A stretch of DNA of 64,000 bases from Streptomyces alfalfae (GTDB taxonomy: Bacteria; Actinomycetota; Actinomycetes; Streptomycetales; Streptomycetaceae), in NCBI RefSeq assembly GCF_004127445.1, contig NZ_QEXM01000013.1:1-64000 (forward strand). The letters are read 5' to 3'. A program made the translations under genes and the position numbers. Of this stretch, positions 52,133 to 60,479 are shown one piece after another (positions within the stretch are counted from its first letter, which is position 1; each line of letters begins with the position of its first letter). The notes below the pieces were generated by a model. That model saw nothing but the letters and a program-made list of their open reading frames with translations, was not told the DNA's origin and did not search any database.

Positions 52133-53374
52133 TCAGGACGTGGAGTCGGCGGTGGGCCGGACCGCGGGTGCGGACGCGGCACTGTGCGCCAGGGCGCCCT
52201 CCGCCATGGCGGCGAAGCGGCGGTGGCATACGGCGACGATGACGAGGGCCGCCACGGCCGCGGCGGCCCCGAGCAGGAACGTCACGGGCCCGAGGCCGGC
52301 CCCGATGAGCCACAGTCCCGCCGCGACGGCGAGGGACTCGGCCAGCCCCCAGACGAAGGTCAGGGAGCCGACGGCCAGGCTCGTGCGGCCCCCCGCGACG
52401 GCCACGGCCAGCGTCTGGTAGACCGGGCCGTAGAGCATCTCGCCGACCGTGATGGCGAGGACGGCGCACAGCATCAGCGCCATGCCGCCGCCCGGCGCCA
52501 CGAGCAGGGCGGTGCCCGCCCCCAGCGCCAGGTTGGCGGCCATGATGAGGACCGGCTCGCCCCTGTCCCTGCACAGTCTGGTCACCAGTGCCTGTGTCAC
52601 CACGATGGCGAAGCTGGCGAAGGCGAACAGCAGGCCGACGCTGCGCGCCCCGAGGCTCGGCGTGGCGTAGACGGCGAACACGCCGTAGAACTGCGCGTAC
52701 GTGATGTGGGTCAGGAAGTTGACCCCGAGCAGGACGGGCATCCCCGCGGGCAGGCCCGTGGTCTGCGGGGCCTTCGCCGCGGGTTGCCGCACCGGCACGC
52801 GGCCGGCGGCCAGACGCGTGGCCAGCACTCCCGCGAGCACCGCGAACCCGATCGGGGCCAGTACGTAGAACCGGCCTGTGGCGGCGTAGGCGAGGGAGGA
52901 CACGAAGGGGGCCAGGCCGCCGGCGGCGTTGAGCGCGACGTTCTCGCAGGAGAAGGCCCTGCGGGCCTCCCCGGGGCCGAACCGGTGGACTATCAGGGTG
53001 AGTTGGGCGAGGGTTGCCAGTGACCCGGCGAGCCCGAAGGCCGCCGAGACCAGCGTCCAGGCGAGGAGCGAGCCGATCTGGAGCACCACCATGGCGCACA
53101 GCAGGCCGGCGGTCGCCGCCATCGCGAGCTGCGAGCCGATGATGGCGCCTCGCTCGCGGCCCGGCGGCAGGACGCGGACGAACGCCAGGGAGCCGAGCCG
53201 GTTGGCGAGGACCGCCGCACCGGTGATCAGGCCGCAGTCCGCGGTCGAGAAAAGCCCCTGGTCCAGCAGCCACACGGTGTAGAACGGGTACAGCACGCCC
53301 CAGGTGCTGTAGGTGAGGAAGCGGACGGCGTAGATCGTCCAGCCGCCGGGCGGCGTCGCGCGGCGGACCTTCAC
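52133..53374 (-). CDS. MFS transporter
   Basis: 413 aa with 12 predicted helices, starting TIYAVRFLTYSTWGVLYPFY. Conserved loop features include LPPGRERGAIIGSQLAMAAT and, mid-protein, ARSVGLLFAFASFAIVVTQA. It is GTGA-coupled to the ATP-grasp ligase upstream and followed by aspartate kinase, so it is an exporter belonging to this operon. It differs from the other two MFS proteins of the cluster. Confidence 0.85.
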   Translation of the reverse strand: MKVRRATPPGGWTIYAVRFLTYSTWGVLYPFYTVWLLDQGLFSTADCGLITGAAVLANRLGSLAFVRVLPPGRERGAIIGSQLAMAATAGLLCAMVVLQIGSLLAWTLVSAAFGLAGSLATLAQLTLIVHRFGPGEARRAFSCENVALNAAGGLAPFVSSLAYAATGRFYVLAPIGFAVLAGVLATRLAAGRVPVRQPAAKAPQTTGLPAGMPVLLGVNFLTHITYAQFYGVFAVYATPSLGARSVGLLFAFASFAIVVTQALVTRLCRDRGEPVLIMAANLALGAGTALLVAPGGGMALMLCAVLAITVGEMLYGPVYQTLAVAVAGGRTSLAVGSLTFVWGLAESLAVAAGLWLIGAGLGPVTFLLGAAAAVAALVIVAVCHRRFAAMAEGALAHSAASAPAVRPTADSTS

Positions 53375-54624
53375 GACGGCGCCACCCAGGCGGGGCGGCG
53401 CGGGCCGTCGGCGGTGTGCACCACGACGCCGCCGATCTCGCGTGCCACCTCGCTCGTGGGCCCGGTGAGCATCCCGACCCATGCGGAATCGCCCGCCCCC
53501 ACGGGATCGACGCGGCCGCCGTCCGGCACGACCTGGGTGTGCAGGCAGCACCCCCCGCTGGGCGCGGTCACCGAAAGGACCTTCCCGCCGCCTTCGATGC
53601 CGTAGTAGTACGACAGGGTGGAGGTGCCGCTGCCCTGGGCGCGATAGGCGGGCGCCGGGCTGGTTCCCGCGGCCGGCAGGCCCAGGGTGAGGACGTGGGC
53701 GAGGATGTCGGCGGGGTCCAGGCCGTGCACGAGTGCGAGCTGCTCGACGATGGCACCGCCGCCGACCCGTCCGATGTTGGCGTCGATGAGGTACGGGCGC
53801 CCGCCGTCGACCAGGAATTCGCAGTGGAAGTAGCCCTGCGTCAGGCCGGAGCGTTCCACGAGCGTGGTGACGGCGGTCTTGCACAGGTCCTCGGCGCCGG
53901 GCGGCAAGCGGTGGCCGGCGGGGAGCAGGTTGCTCACCTCCGTCCAGGAGATGCGCCCGCGCTGGGAGAAGTCGATGAAGACGGTCCGCCCGTCGGTGAC
54001 GTAGCCCTCCAGGCTGAACAGGGACCCGTGGATGTCCGCTTGCAGCACCCAGGGCCGGGTGGCGTCCTGGGAGAGGCCGGTGGCGGCCACGGCGTTCCAC
54101 AGGTCCACCGGCCCCGCCCCCTTGGGCAGACGCGCAGCGCCGCGTGCCCCGGCCTGCTCGGCGGGCTTCACGATGGAGCCGTGGGGCGCCGGGGCGAGGG
54201 TGGCCGGGTCCACCGCGAGCCGGGCCGCGTCGGCGCCCGTGAAGCGCAGGGTCGGCGGGCTGAACTCCGGCAGGAGGGCCGCGACCACGGCCTTGGAGGC
54301 CAGCCGCACCGCGGCCGGTTCCGGCCCGTGCAGATCGTGGCGGGCGGCGATCTCCGCGATGAGCGGGAACTTCTCGTCGTACAGGCCGGTGATGGCGAAC
54401 GCTTCCTCGGTGATCGAAGGATCGTCGGCCAGCAGGCGCAGCACCGCCTCCCGGTCCTCGATGTCGGTCGCGAAGCAGACGCAGTCGCGGAGGCTGTCCG
54501 CGGCCTGGCCGGCGAAGCCTTCGGGGTCCGCGAGGAACACGGGCTCGAATCCCGCCGAGCGCAGCGCCCGGGGCACGTACTTGGCACTGGTGGCGTTGAC
54601 GCCGAGGACGATGACCTTCTTCAC
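53371..54624 (-). CDS. ATP-grasp ligase (operon copy)
   Basis: 417 aa. The N-terminal Rossmann-like pre-ATP-grasp domain reads VIVLGVNATSAKYVPRALRS. The central nucleotide-binding part includes PHGSIVKPAEQAGARGAARL, and the metal-binding end is QGYFHCEFLVDGGRPYLIDA with NIGRVGGGAIV. ATP-grasp enzymes of this size join an amino acid to an amine through an acyl phosphate (as in dapdiamide and bacilysin pathways). GTG 54624 overlaps the class V enzyme stop (GTGA); its own stop overlaps the MFS start. Confidence 0.82.
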   Translation of the reverse strand: MKKVIVLGVNATSAKYVPRALRSAGFEPVFLADPEGFAGQAADSLRDCVCFATDIEDREAVLRLLADDPSITEEAFAITGLYDEKFPLIAEIAARHDLHGPEPAAVRLASKAVVAALLPEFSPPTLRFTGADAARLAVDPATLAPAPHGSIVKPAEQAGARGAARLPKGAGPVDLWNAVAATGLSQDATRPWVLQADIHGSLFSLEGYVTDGRTVFIDFSQRGRISWTEVSNLLPAGHRLPPGAEDLCKTAVTTLVERSGLTQGYFHCEFLVDGGRPYLIDANIGRVGGGAIVEQLALVHGLDPADILAHVLTLGLPAAGTSPAPAYRAQGSGTSTLSYYYGIEGGGKVLSVTAPSGGCCLHTQVVPDGGRVDPVGAGDSAWVGMLTGPTSEVAREIGGVVVHTADGPRRPAWVAPS

Positions 54625-55823
54625 GCCGAGTACTCCCTCTCCTGCCGGCCCATGGCGGGCACGGTGGCCCCGCGGCCTCCGGTCTCCTCCAGGACGCCGA
54701 TCGCGTAGTCGATCTCCTCCCGCGTGGTGCGGGGTCCCACGGCCAGCCGCACCGCCTGGGGGATGCCGGCCCGCAGGAGGTGGTTCGGGGTGTGCGCGCC
54801 GTCGATGAGCCAGCAGGCGACACCCGCGCGGCACAGCGTGTGCCACAACCGCTCAGGGGTGAGGCGCTCGTGGGTGACGCACAGGATGCCGGTGTGGTGG
54901 GTGCCGGGCGCGTGCACGCGCAGCCCCGGAATCCGCCCGGCCCGCACGCGCAGGTGCCGTGACAGGGCGGCCGTGCGGTCCCAGTCGTTGTGGAGCGCCT
55001 GCCGCAGGGCGGTGTCGAACCCGACGAACGCCGGCACGCTCTTCTCTCCGAGCTCGAACCTGCGGGCGCTGTCGGTGAGGCGGCGGATGCCGCCGCCGGG
55101 GGCGAAGGCGTGCGTGTGCACGTCGACGCTGACCGGGTCGGCCGACGCACGGAACCGGGGCGACATCACCGCGAACCCGGTGCCGCGCGGCGCCAGCAGC
55201 GACTTCTTGCCGTTCGCCGTCAGCAGGTCCACGGGGGTGGCCGTCAGGTCGATGGGCACGTTCCCCGCCGACTGGCAGGCGTCGACGGCGAGCAGGGTGC
55301 GGCGGTCGCGGACGAGTTGCGAGAACGGCCCCAGGGGGGTGACGGCTCCCGTGCAGGAGGGCATGTGCGTCACCGAGATGAGGGCGACCCGGTCGCTGAT
55401 GTGGCGCCCGCACCAGTCGACGTCCACGTCCCCGCACGGGGTGAGGGGGATCTCTTGGATGGTGAATCCGGCGCTGCGCTGCAGATTCTTGAGCAGGAGG
55501 AGGTTGCCGGCCCATTCGTAGGGCGTCGTCCATACGATGTCGCGTGCGGTGAGGGTCAGTGCGGCCACGCCGCTGTGCCAGGCACGTGTCGCCGAGTCCG
55601 ACATCGCCACGGCTTCGCGCGGACAGTTGAACAGCCGCGCGACACCGCGGTAGACGCCCTCCTCGATCAGTTCCGCGTAGGCGCGTTCGGCGAAGTAGGA
55701 GCCGACCGTCCCCTCCAGGGTGAGGTAGTCGGCCACCGCCTCACGGGTCTCACGGCTCTGCAGCCCGGAGCCGGCCGTGTTGAGGTAGGAGCGCCACCGC
55801 GCGGTGTAGGTCCGATCGGTCAT
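54621..55823 (-). CDS. Class V PLP enzyme (epimerase/desulfurase-like)
   Basis: 400 aa, fold-type-I PLP enzyme of the isopenicillin-N-epimerase/cysteine-desulfurase group. The cofactor region shows LISVTHMPSCTGAVTPLGPF, LLAVDACQSAGNVPIDLTAT with the PLP Asp, and the Schiff-base Lys in LLTANGKKSLLAPRGTGFAV. VHTHAFAPGGGIRRLTDSAR follows. The group includes epimerases, C-S lyases and desulfurases; the reaction cannot be fixed from sequence. ATG 55823 is 10 bp after the membrane-oxygenase stop in the same operon. Confidence 0.8.
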   Translation of the reverse strand: MTDRTYTARWRSYLNTAGSGLQSRETREAVADYLTLEGTVGSYFAERAYAELIEEGVYRGVARLFNCPREAVAMSDSATRAWHSGVAALTLTARDIVWTTPYEWAGNLLLLKNLQRSAGFTIQEIPLTPCGDVDVDWCGRHISDRVALISVTHMPSCTGAVTPLGPFSQLVRDRRTLLAVDACQSAGNVPIDLTATPVDLLTANGKKSLLAPRGTGFAVMSPRFRASADPVSVDVHTHAFAPGGGIRRLTDSARRFELGEKSVPAFVGFDTALRQALHNDWDRTAALSRHLRVRAGRIPGLRVHAPGTHHTGILCVTHERLTPERLWHTLCRAGVACWLIDGAHTPNHLLRAGIPQAVRLAVGPRTTREEIDYAIGVLEETGGRGATVPAMGRQEREYSA

Positions 55824-55833
55824 GAGTGCCTCC

Positions 55834-56955
55834 TCATGGCTGCCGCGCGGGCCGCGTGTGCGCGAGGGTGAGGACCTCGGCGAAGGTGGGCGAGGCCGCC
55901 TGGGGAACGCCGCCGGCCCGGCGCCAGGCGCGGTACTTCGCGGCGTACGTCACGACTGTCTCCGCGTCGTCCCTGTCCTTGCCGCGGGTGACGATGCCGC
56001 CCCACAGCGCGTCCCAGCGGGCATAGGTCGGATCGTCGAGCAGGATGCGGTGGGCGCGCTTCATGTTCCAGAACGGGATGCTCATGTTGAGGTGGTGCAC
56101 CAGGTGGTAGTTGTCGTGGTGCCGGCCGAGAAGGTAGTTCTCCAGGGCCCAGCCGTGGCGGTTGCGCGTCATGAGCAGCTGGGCGCGCTCGCTCTCGGGC
56201 ATCGGGAAGTGCTCGGCCAGTTCCGACAGCCATCCCACCGCGACGGCGCTGGTGAACAGGGGGACCATCCAGAAGAGCAGCAGCAGGTGCAGCGTTCCCG
56301 TGGCGAGGCAGACGCCCGTGATCAGCAGCCACTGGGCGGCGAAGACCAGCCTCTCCGTGTTCAGGCCGACCGGCATGGAGACGTTGGTCCGCGGTCCCCG
56401 GTAGAAGATGCGGTCCCGGACGATGTACCGGACGTAGGCGGCCGTCCGCAGGCCGAGGACGGCCAGCGCGATGTTCTCCAGGAAGAACCGCGCGTCCGAC
56501 TTCGCCGGGTCGTACAGCCCGAGTTCGCGGTGGAACTCATAGTCGGGGTCTTTCTGCGGGTCGCCCAGGTAGCGGTGGTGGAAGCCGATGTGGCTGGTGC
56601 GGTAGGGCGAGTACAGGTGGAAGACGAGATACCCGGAGAACACCGTCCCCAGCAGCAGGTTGAGTGCCGGATTGCGGCTGAGGACCTTGTGTGACGACTC
56701 GTGCAGGAGGTTGACCATCGCTCGCTGGGTCGAGCCGATGAACAGCAGCGCGAGCGGATACAACCACCAGGAGACGTGCAGGCACACCCAGACGGCGACG
56801 GCGACGCCCGCGTAATCCATGAGGACCGCGAGCACGGCGTGCCAGTTGTCGAGGGCGCCCAGGGGTCGAAGCCTTTTGCGGACATCCGGCGCGACCTTGC
56901 TGAAGTCGTAGTCGACGTGTCCTCGCATCGTGGGTGATGGACTCAAGGGCGCCAT
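55834..56955 (-). CDS. Membrane di-iron desaturase/hydroxylase
   Basis: 373 aa fatty-acid-desaturase-like membrane protein. The three His boxes are HESSH (85-89), SHIGFHH (122-127) and HHDNYHLVHHLNM near the C-terminal third, which would bind two irons. Hydrophobic spans (AVLAVLMDYAGVAVAVWVCL, LYPLALLFIGSTQ, LNLLLGTVFSGYLVFHLYSP) surround the first two boxes. It could desaturate or hydroxylate a lipid chain or an amino-acid-derived substrate. It leads the five-gene operon; ATG 56955 follows GGGAGGAACGCCG. A CATGTG direct-repeat motif lies about 100 bp upstream. Confidence 0.85.
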   Translation of the reverse strand: MAPLSPSPTMRGHVDYDFSKVAPDVRKRLRPLGALDNWHAVLAVLMDYAGVAVAVWVCLHVSWWLYPLALLFIGSTQRAMVNLLHESSHKVLSRNPALNLLLGTVFSGYLVFHLYSPYRTSHIGFHHRYLGDPQKDPDYEFHRELGLYDPAKSDARFFLENIALAVLGLRTAAYVRYIVRDRIFYRGPRTNVSMPVGLNTERLVFAAQWLLITGVCLATGTLHLLLLFWMVPLFTSAVAVGWLSELAEHFPMPESERAQLLMTRNRHGWALENYLLGRHHDNYHLVHHLNMSIPFWNMKRAHRILLDDPTYARWDALWGGIVTRGKDRDDAETVVTYAAKYRAWRRAGGVPQAASPTFAEVLTLAHTRPARQP

Positions 56956-57364
56956 CGGCGTTCCTCCCTGGGGAGTGGGGGGCCTCGCCGGCCCGGGACG
57001 CCGAAAACGTAGGCGCCAGGGGCCGCCCGGCCGGTGGCGCTACGACTTCTGTCACATGCCGGCGCGCTCAAAGGCACATGGGCGCGGAGCCGTCGGGCCC
57101 GGAGGGGGCGTCGTCCAGGGCGCCGTTCACCGGTACTCGTGAAGAGTTCATATAGGCCCGGCCGAAGGCCGGTCGCTACCGTGAGGTGCGCAGAGCGATC
57201 CGTGAGAGCGAGCGGAACCCCGCGCGACGTGCCGCCGGAGACGCTGTCCGGCCCATGCCCTCTCCGCCGCACCGCGAGCCCGAGACGCATCCCGTTTCCC
57301 CGACCTGTGAAGGTCCGGCGCGCCACCCCTCCACCCGGCCCGGAAAACAGGAGTACTGCCTGCC
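56956..57364. other. Divergent promoter region of the central cluster
   Basis: 409 bp between the desaturase and the regulator gene. It holds the CATGTG direct repeat at 57053-57080 and an AT-richer TTCATATAGG near 57147-57156. No gene seen. Confidence 0.5.
57053..57080 (-). promoter_or_regulatory. CATGTG direct-repeat motif, site A
   Basis: On the minus strand CATGTGCCTTTG (57080-57069) is followed by a second CATGTG (57058-57053) exactly 22 bp later. It is about 100 bp before the desaturase ATG. The same 12-mer and spacing recur at site B. Confidence 0.6.
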
Positions 57365-58054
57365 ATGTCCCACGCATCCGTACGCGTCGTGGTCGCAGAC
57401 GAGCAGCGGCTGTTGCGCGAGTCCCTCTGCGCGCTGCTGGACACGGAGCCCGGCATCGAGATCGCGGGCCAGACCGGCCATCTGGCGGACCTGTTCACCC
57501 TGGTCGCGCGGACCCGTCCCGACCTTGTGGTGATCGACGTCCAGATGGTGCCGGCCGACGCCCGTGAGGCGACCGCCGCCCGGCTGCTGCACGGTGTCCC
57601 GTGCTGCCGTGTACTCGTGCTGTCCCTGCTGGAACAACCACGTCTCGTGCAGTCCCTGCTGGATGTGGGCGTGCACGGCTATCTGCACAAGAGCGTCGGC
57701 TACGGCACCGTCGCCGACGCCGTGCGGGCACAGCACGGGACCCGCTCCCACCAGACGGTGACCCTGCCGCTGCACCGGCTGCCGCCGCGCCTCGCGGGCA
57801 GCGGCCCCGTCAGCGGCTCGGAGCTGTCGGCCCGCGAGCTGGAGGTCCTCACCCATGCGGCGGCGGCTCTGAGCAACCGTCAGATCGCGGCGCGGCTGGG
57901 GATCGCGGAGGGCACCGTGAAGCGGCACCTGAGCAACATCTTCGAAAAGCTCGACGCGGTCAGCCGCCTGGACGCTGTGAACAAGGCGTCCTCGATGCGG
58001 CTCATCCACCCCGGTGACACCCGCGGCACGCACCGGTTGCGCGTCGCGACGTGA
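57365..58054 (+). CDS. NarL/LuxR-type response regulator
   Basis: 229 aa. The receiver domain has VVVADEQRLLRESLCALLDT, phospho-acceptor D58 in LVVIDVQMVPAD, and the conserved Lys in YLHKSVGYG. The C-terminal LuxR helix-turn-helix reads LSARELEVLTHAAAALSNRQ, IAARLGIAEGTVKRHLSNIF. There is no sensor kinase next to it, so it may be an orphan activator. ATG 57365 follows ACAGGAGTACTGCC. It sits between the two operons that share the CATGTG repeat and is the best candidate to bind it. Confidence 0.88.
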   Translation: MSHASVRVVVADEQRLLRESLCALLDTEPGIEIAGQTGHLADLFTLVARTRPDLVVIDVQMVPADAREATAARLLHGVPCCRVLVLSLLEQPRLVQSLLDVGVHGYLHKSVGYGTVADAVRAQHGTRSHQTVTLPLHRLPPRLAGSGPVSGSELSARELEVLTHAAAALSNRQIAARLGIAEGTVKRHLSNIFEKLDAVSRLDAVNKASSMRLIHPGDTRGTHRLRVAT

Positions 58055-58089
58055 GCGCCGCGCGCCCGGCCGGGTGGCCCGCCCCCCGC

Positions 58090-58117
58090 CATGTGCCTTT
58101 GGGGGTGACCCCATGTG
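58090..58117 (+). promoter_or_regulatory. CATGTG direct-repeat motif, site B
   Basis: CATGTGCCTTTG (58090-58101) is followed by a second CATGTG (58112-58117) exactly 22 bp later, about 90 bp before the ATP-grasp ATG. It is identical to site A over the first 12 bases and in spacing. Confidence 0.6.
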
Positions 58118-58204
58118 TCTCAAGTCGTATCGCCCCGTGCCCCGCGCTGCCCCGCTCCTACGTTGCTGAGCCCAGACCGCGATGACCCGAGGCGGGAGAA
58201 GCCG

Positions 58205-59554
58205 ATGACCGAGCTGATGGTGGACAGGGGTACCGAGGAGCTGGACCGCTCCGCCAAAGCAGTGCACACGTGTGGGGGCCGCGCGATCGGCGCCCTGGTC
58301 GACGCGTACGGGACGGGCAATTATCTGCCCGCGGCGTTCAACCGGCTGGGCGTCGACGTGATCCACGTGCAGAGTGCCGCCGAGCCGATCTCACGCATGC
58401 AGCCGTGGGACCGGTCCGCGTATCTCGACTCGTTGGTCTACGACCCGGACGGCGCCACCGAGCGCGCGCTTGCGCGGGCCGGGGTGTGTTTCGTGCTGCC
58501 GGGCCAGGAGCCGGGCGTCCTGCTCGCGGACCGGCTGAGCGAGGCGCTCGGCGTGCGCAGCAACGGCACGGCACACTCCGACGCGCGGCGCGACAAGCAC
58601 AAGATGATCGAGGCGGTCTCCGCGGCGGGGCTGCGCACCGCGCGGCAGCTGCGCACCGCCGACGTCGAGGAGGCCGTCGCCTGGGCCGAGGCCGGCGGGT
58701 ACTGGCCGTGTGTGGCAAAGCCGCTGGCGTCGGCCTCCACCGACGGCGTCACCGTGTGCCGCACCGCCGAGGCACTGCGCTCCGCGTTCCGCACGGTGCT
58801 GTCCAGCACCACTGTGTTCAACGGCGCCAACACCGAGGTGCTCGTGCAGAGTTACCTGGAGGGCACCGAGTACATCGTCGACACCGTGAGTGTGGACGGC
58901 CGTTCCTTCGTCTGTGGTGTGTGGCGCTACGAGAAGCGTCTGCTGGCCAACGGCAAGCCCATCTACAACCGTGACATCCTGCTGCCGTCCGACACCCCGG
59001 TGGTCGCGGACCTGGTCGCCTACACCCGTGCGGCTCTCGACGTCCTGCACATCCGGCACGGCCCCGCCCACACCGAGATCATCGTGACCGACGACGGCCC
59101 GGCGCTGGTCGAGGTCGGGGCCCGGGTCAACGGCCATCTGCACCCCGCCTTCCACGACCGGGCCATGGGTGTGAACAGCGCCGACCTGACGGCGCTGGCC
59201 TACCTGCGTCCCCGGGACTTCCTGGCCCGCTACGCCGACGGGGTGTACGAGCGGCGCCAGCCCGCCGCCGTCTACAACGCTCCGACGCTGCTGTCGGGCA
59301 CCGTCGTCTCGGTCGACGAGGACTTGGTGCGGGAGATCCGCAGCCGTCCCTCGGTGGTGGACCTCGTGGTCAAGCGGGGTCCCGGTGACGCCATCGTGCC
59401 CACCCACGATCTTTTGACCAGTCCGCTGCGGGTGTTCCTGACGCATCCGGACCCCGTCACGCTGGAGATCGACTACAGGTTCATCGAGTCCGTCCGTGAA
59501 TCGGTCTTCCAGGTCCGCTCGGCCGGTCCCCGGGTCGCCTGCGGCCTGGTGTGA
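58205..59554 (+). CDS. ATP-grasp ligase (transketolase-side copy)
   Basis: 449 aa. The ATP-grasp fold shows KHKMIEAVSAAGLRTARQLR, WPCVAKPLASASTDGVTVCR, VLVQSYLEGTEYIVDTVSVD and the metal-binding HTEIIVTDDGPALVEVGARV with NGHLHPAF. It resembles BacD/carnosine-synthase-type ligases that make amide or dipeptide bonds without tRNA. ATG 58205 follows GGGAGAAGCCG. It lies downstream of the regulator in the same direction, with its own CATGTG repeat upstream. The second ligase is only distantly related, so two different bonds are probably made. Confidence 0.85.
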   Translation: MTELMVDRGTEELDRSAKAVHTCGGRAIGALVDAYGTGNYLPAAFNRLGVDVIHVQSAAEPISRMQPWDRSAYLDSLVYDPDGATERALARAGVCFVLPGQEPGVLLADRLSEALGVRSNGTAHSDARRDKHKMIEAVSAAGLRTARQLRTADVEEAVAWAEAGGYWPCVAKPLASASTDGVTVCRTAEALRSAFRTVLSSTTVFNGANTEVLVQSYLEGTEYIVDTVSVDGRSFVCGVWRYEKRLLANGKPIYNRDILLPSDTPVVADLVAYTRAALDVLHIRHGPAHTEIIVTDDGPALVEVGARVNGHLHPAFHDRAMGVNSADLTALAYLRPRDFLARYADGVYERRQPAAVYNAPTLLSGTVVSVDEDLVREIRSRPSVVDLVVKRGPGDAIVPTHDLLTSPLRVFLTHPDPVTLEIDYRFIESVRESVFQVRSAGPRVACGLV

Positions 59555-59559
59555 ACTTC

Positions 59560-59578
59560 GGGCGCCGCCGCGGCGCCC
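59560..59578 (+). terminator. Short hairpin after the ATP-grasp gene
   Basis: GGGCGCCG-CCG-CGGCGCCC, an 8-bp perfect stem. It may attenuate transcription into the transketolase genes or only end the ligase message. Confidence 0.5.
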
Positions 59579-59648
59579 CCCCTGCTCTCTCTTCTGCTGG
59601 ATACCGCTGGTCAAGGCATCGGCCGGCTTTCGGAAGGACGCAACCCAC

Positions 59649-60479
59649 ATGCTCACACAGTCGCCCCCGCGGACCATGTCACGGGGACTCTCCCTGGAGA
59701 TCAGGCGCAAGGTCATCGAGATGAGCGCCTCCCCGAACGGTGTGCACATCGGCGGCAGCATGTCGATCGCCGACATCCTGGCCGTGCTGTACGCCGATGT
59801 GCTGCGCGACCCGGCGGCCGAGGGCATGTCCGGCGACCGTGACCATCTGATTCTGAGCAAGGGGCAGGCTTCCGCGGCGCTCTACGCGGTGCTCGCCGCC
59901 ACCGGGGTCATTCCGCAGGCGGAGTGCGCCACCTACGCCGAGGAGGGCAGCCGGCTGGGCGGCCACCCGATGAAGCGCCTTCCCGGAGTGGACTTCTCCA
60001 CGGGCGCGTTGGGCCACGGGCTCCCCCTGGCCCTGGGGGTCGCCCTCGCCGGGAAGCGCTTCGACCACGGCAAGCGCGCCTTTGTGATCCTCGGCGACGG
60101 TGAGCTGCAGGAGGGCTCCAACTGGGAGGCGGCGATGGCCGCGGCGCATCACGGCGCCGACAACCTGGTCGCGATCGTCGACCGCAACGGCTGGCAGATC
60201 AGCGGCCGCACCGACGACTGCATGTCCCTGGAGCCGCTGGCCGACAAGTGGGCCGCCTTCGGCTGGCGCGTCCTCGGTGTCGACGGGCACGATCACGACG
60301 AGATCCGCACGGCACTGACCCGGCCCGTCGAGCCGGGCCGGCCGACGGTCGTCATCGCCCACACGGTCAAGGCGCGCGGTGTCCCGGGCCTTGAGGACAC
60401 CAAGCAGAGCCATTCGGCGACCCTCGGCACGGCGGCCCGGCGAGCGGCACTCGCGGTCCTGGACGGTGACCGGGCATGA
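59649..60479 (+). CDS. Transketolase N-terminal subunit
   Basis: 276 aa, the thiamine-diphosphate-binding half. SASPNGVHIGGSMSIADILA at the start, LSKGQASAALYAVLAATGVI, FSTGALGHGLPLALGVALAG and the ThDP/Mg motif GDGELQEGSNWEAA are clear. Transketolases move a two-carbon ketol unit; in secondary metabolism split pairs extend or form unusual carbon chains. ATG 59649 follows GGAAGGACGCAACCC. The stop overlaps the next gene as ATGA, which encodes the other half. Confidence 0.88.
   Translation: MLTQSPPRTMSRGLSLEIRRKVIEMSASPNGVHIGGSMSIADILAVLYADVLRDPAAEGMSGDRDHLILSKGQASAALYAVLAATGVIPQAECATYAEEGSRLGGHPMKRLPGVDFSTGALGHGLPLALGVALAGKRFDHGKRAFVILGDGELQEGSNWEAAMAAAHHGADNLVAIVDRNGWQISGRTDDCMSLEPLADKWAAFGWRVLGVDGHDHDEIRTALTRPVEPGRPTVVIAHTVKARGVPGLEDTKQSHSATLGTAARRAALAVLDGDRA

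Noticed and set aside
53375..55150. Upstream extension of the minus-strand MFS frame to about 1005 codons
   Set aside because: Low-complexity Arg/Pro/Gly sequence opposite well-supported ATP-grasp and class V genes; only the MFS part (52133-53374) is real.
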